NCBI RefSeq assembly: GCF_900107935.1
Contig: NZ_FNVG01000020.1
Location: forward strand, 1-64,000
Source of the DNA: Vibrio hangzhouensis
GTDB taxonomy: Bacteria > Pseudomonadota > Gammaproteobacteria > Enterobacterales > Vibrionaceae
Direction of reading: 5' to 3'
Length of the DNA stretch: 64,000 bases
In this document: piece after piece, positions 62,430 through 64,000 of the stretch
Numbering within the stretch: position 1 is the first letter of the stretch
How the letters are laid out: the number at the start of each line of letters is the position of its first letter
Translations under genes and position numbers: made by a program
The notes under the pieces: generated by a model
What the model was told of the DNA's origin: nothing
Seen by the model: the letters and a program-made list of their open reading frames with translations, nothing else
Databases searched by the model: none

Positions 62430-64000
62430 TCAGTTCCTGCTCCACCAGCGAACGCGCGCCAGACTCAATAACATAAGCAAGATAGAAAGACCAAAAGCAC
62501 CAGCATTCTTAGCAGGGCTACCCGATTCAGATTCACCGCATCCCTCATTCAATGGACATAGCTTCACTTCAACGCCCTGCGCAAATAGGCTATCAACCAC
62601 AACTTTTGTACGGTCACCATACGCCTGCACTTCAACATCATCCCTTCCTTCAACTTGCCACTCCCCCTCAAGTTCCACTTCTACACGAACGGACGGTGTA
62701 GGAGAGTTATCTGATTGAATCGCCAGTTCACTAGAGGAAATACTTAGCATCAGTTGGTTTTTCACTCGCTGAGCCATCACCTGCGCAGCTGTACTGATGT
62801 ATCTCACTGGGCCTCTAAGGTATTCACCCGCTTCAAAATTACTGTAACCATAAAGCTGATGTGAGTTCGCCACCATGACTTGCCCATGCTCATAACGCTC
62901 CAAAACTTGATACTCTGGAGCTGTTTCCATTCTTTGTGCCAGACTATTCATCTTAGAGGTCGATGCATCCATAACAATAATATACTGGTAGGTGGCGTTT
63001 TCAGGTGCCATGCCATGATCTATCCAAGCGGAAGTAAAATCACCCGACGTTTCTTGTTTGTTTTTATTATGGCGAGAGATTTGATTGTCCCTTTTCACGA
63101 CAACTAGAGGGGCGTCAATCAGGTAGTATCCAACGCCATTTGTATCAATCACCCAATCACCTGAAGTCAGTTGGTGCTCAAACCGCGTGCCTGCGTAGTA
63201 GATCCCATTAGTCCAAATACCATCGCTTTGGTCTGAATGAGCGATCTGGAACAAGGTTGTTTCCGTCGAATGAGCATGATCGACATTACTTATTCCGTCA
63301 CCCGCTAAATACAACTCACCATTAACGGACATTACATATTTGTTGGCAACAAAGCTGGGTTCAAAATTCGCCAAGTGTTGCGGCGCTTTATGCTTAAAGC
63401 TAAAGATACCAAATTGATCATTAAGGGATGTAGAAGCACTTAGCCCCTCGTCTGAGCGTACCATTAGTGTCGAAGGTCTTGGGCTTTCTAACAAATCAAA
63501 GTCAATGTTAATGGTGGTTGCACCTGGGTTGCGATTCCAATCCCAACCATCTTGTAGGTGACCATATTCTGCATTACTGCCGTAGCCTAATATTTGTACA
63601 CTTCCATGACTTTGATAGCGTCCATATCGATTGTCATTAGTATAGATTTCCGAAGACCACACATCTTTATTATAACCTTTGACCAACGCGAGCTTTTCAC
63701 CATTTCGATGCGCCATAAATGCGCCACCGTTATAGCTCCACGTCCCTTGTGGAGTAACAGCTGGTTCAACCTTTTGACCAAATATTGGCACGCCATCTGC
63801 GACTCCCTTATTGCTCATGGCCAAATACATAGCGGCAAGCTCAGTATCCAACTCTGGGTAGCTTTGCGCTAATTTCATTAAGCCATACTCATACCTTTTA
63901 GTGCTCAAGGTAGTAAATGGATGTCGACCAGAAATACCTAAAGGGACGACTGGATTGCTGTAACGCCAACCCGCTGTCATTACCAGCTTCATCTTATCTA
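62430..64000 (-). CDS. PL8 lyase, third copy, partial, with GlyGly-CTERM-like tail
   Basis: About 523 C-terminal residues; the frame is open at the right edge (the Met at 63992 is internal). 'SGRHPF' carries the catalytic Arg and 'VWSSEIYTNDNRYGRYQSHGS' the Glu; the His/Tyr pair lies beyond the window. Sequence is closer to the ABC-lyase-type copy at 32-35 kb than to the lipoprotein copy. The last ~35 residues have a short Gly/Ser/Pro stretch, a ~17-residue hydrophobic helix and a basic end (R-V-R-W-W-S-R-N), as in GlyGly-CTERM/rhombosortase sorting signals of Vibrio. Expected to be exported by type II secretion and surface-anchored after cleavage. Confidence 0.87.
   Translation of the reverse strand, partial: DKMKLVMTAGWRYSNPVVPLGISGRHPFTTLSTKRYEYGLMKLAQSYPELDTELAAMYLAMSNKGVADGVPIFGQKVEPAVTPQGTWSYNGGAFMAHRNGEKLALVKGYNKDVWSSEIYTNDNRYGRYQSHGSVQILGYGSNAEYGHLQDGWDWNRNPGATTINIDFDLLESPRPSTLMVRSDEGLSASTSLNDQFGIFSFKHKAPQHLANFEPSFVANKYVMSVNGELYLAGDGISNVDHAHSTETTLFQIAHSDQSDGIWTNGIYYAGTRFEHQLTSGDWVIDTNGVGYYLIDAPLVVVKRDNQISRHNKNKQETSGDFTSAWIDHGMAPENATYQYIIVMDASTSKMNSLAQRMETAPEYQVLERYEHGQVMVANSHQLYGYSNFEAGEYLRGPVRYISTAAQVMAQRVKNQLMLSISSSELAIQSDNSPTPSVRVEVELEGEWQVEGRDDVEVQAYGDRTKVVVDSLFAQGVEVKLCPLNEGCGESESGSPAKNAGAFGLSILLMLLSLARVRWWSRN

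Overview
The window reads as a Gammaproteobacterial chromosome segment from the family Vibrionaceae, most likely a Vibrio and possibly from the accessory-rich second chromosome. The evidence is a ToxR/ToxS-type gene pair, a proline operon order (putA, small gene, putP) seen in vibrios, two-adaptor RND efflux genes like VexIJK/VmeGHI, and intact Gammaproteobacterial terminators and Shine-Dalgarno sites. No rRNA, tRNA, CRISPR array or prophage was seen.

Left part (1-29 kb) is a series of separate functional blocks. It starts with the N-terminal end of a giant VCBS-repeat adhesin that runs off the left edge, an Lrp/AsnC regulator and a small zinc-ribbon protein. Next come a three-gene RND pump operon with a divergent TetR regulator and repeated operator-like sites, and an MdaB-type quinone reductase. 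A compact ethanolamine catabolism set follows (eutR, eutB, eutC, eat permease), then a DsbA-family FrnE-like protein divergent from an HxlR regulator, and an AhpC/TSA protein. The proline operon putA - detached PutA C-terminal domain - putP is next. The block ends with a gluconate-type island (TRAP transporter dctPQM, gntK, LacI-type gntR, GH1 6-phospho-beta-glucosidase) preceded by near-perfect GntR-like palindromes.

A decayed IS3-family transposase (about 29.0-29.5 kb) marks the junction with a long accessory locus that fills the rest of the window (29.5-64 kb, running off the right edge). I interpret this as a glycosaminoglycan (chondroitin/dermatan/hyaluronan type) utilisation locus. It has three PL8 lyases with three different surface or export signals: a Sec-exported protein, a lipoprotein, and one with a GlyGly-CTERM-like tail. 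It also has three formylglycine-type sulfatases, their radical-SAM maturase (anSME), a cytoplasmic GH105 unsaturated-uronyl hydrolase, a DUF2264 protein, a DUF6250 protein, a CBM9-like secreted protein, an OprD-like porin, a passenger-less autotransporter barrel and an Ig-repeat lipoprotein. The GalNAc pathway is complete to triose phosphates except for the tagatose-6-P kinase: PTS agaVWEF, deacetylase agaA, deaminase/isomerase agaS, aldolase subunits kbaZ and kbaY, and repressor agaR.

A working model: lyases cut the polymer outside or in the periplasm, the porin admits oligosaccharides, and exported sulfatases strip sulfate. The mannose-family PTS (or a transporter outside the window) imports the products. 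GH105 splits the unsaturated disaccharide in the cytoplasm and the aga/kba enzymes consume GalNAc. Regulation appears layered: AgaR-like TTTCG repeats occur in several promoters, a very good CRP site lies before kbaY, and a dedicated ToxR/ToxS paralogue pair sits next to the porin. That ToxRS-like pair inside a polysaccharide locus is the most unusual element. The genes expected for the unsaturated uronate half (kduI/kduD-type) are not in the window.
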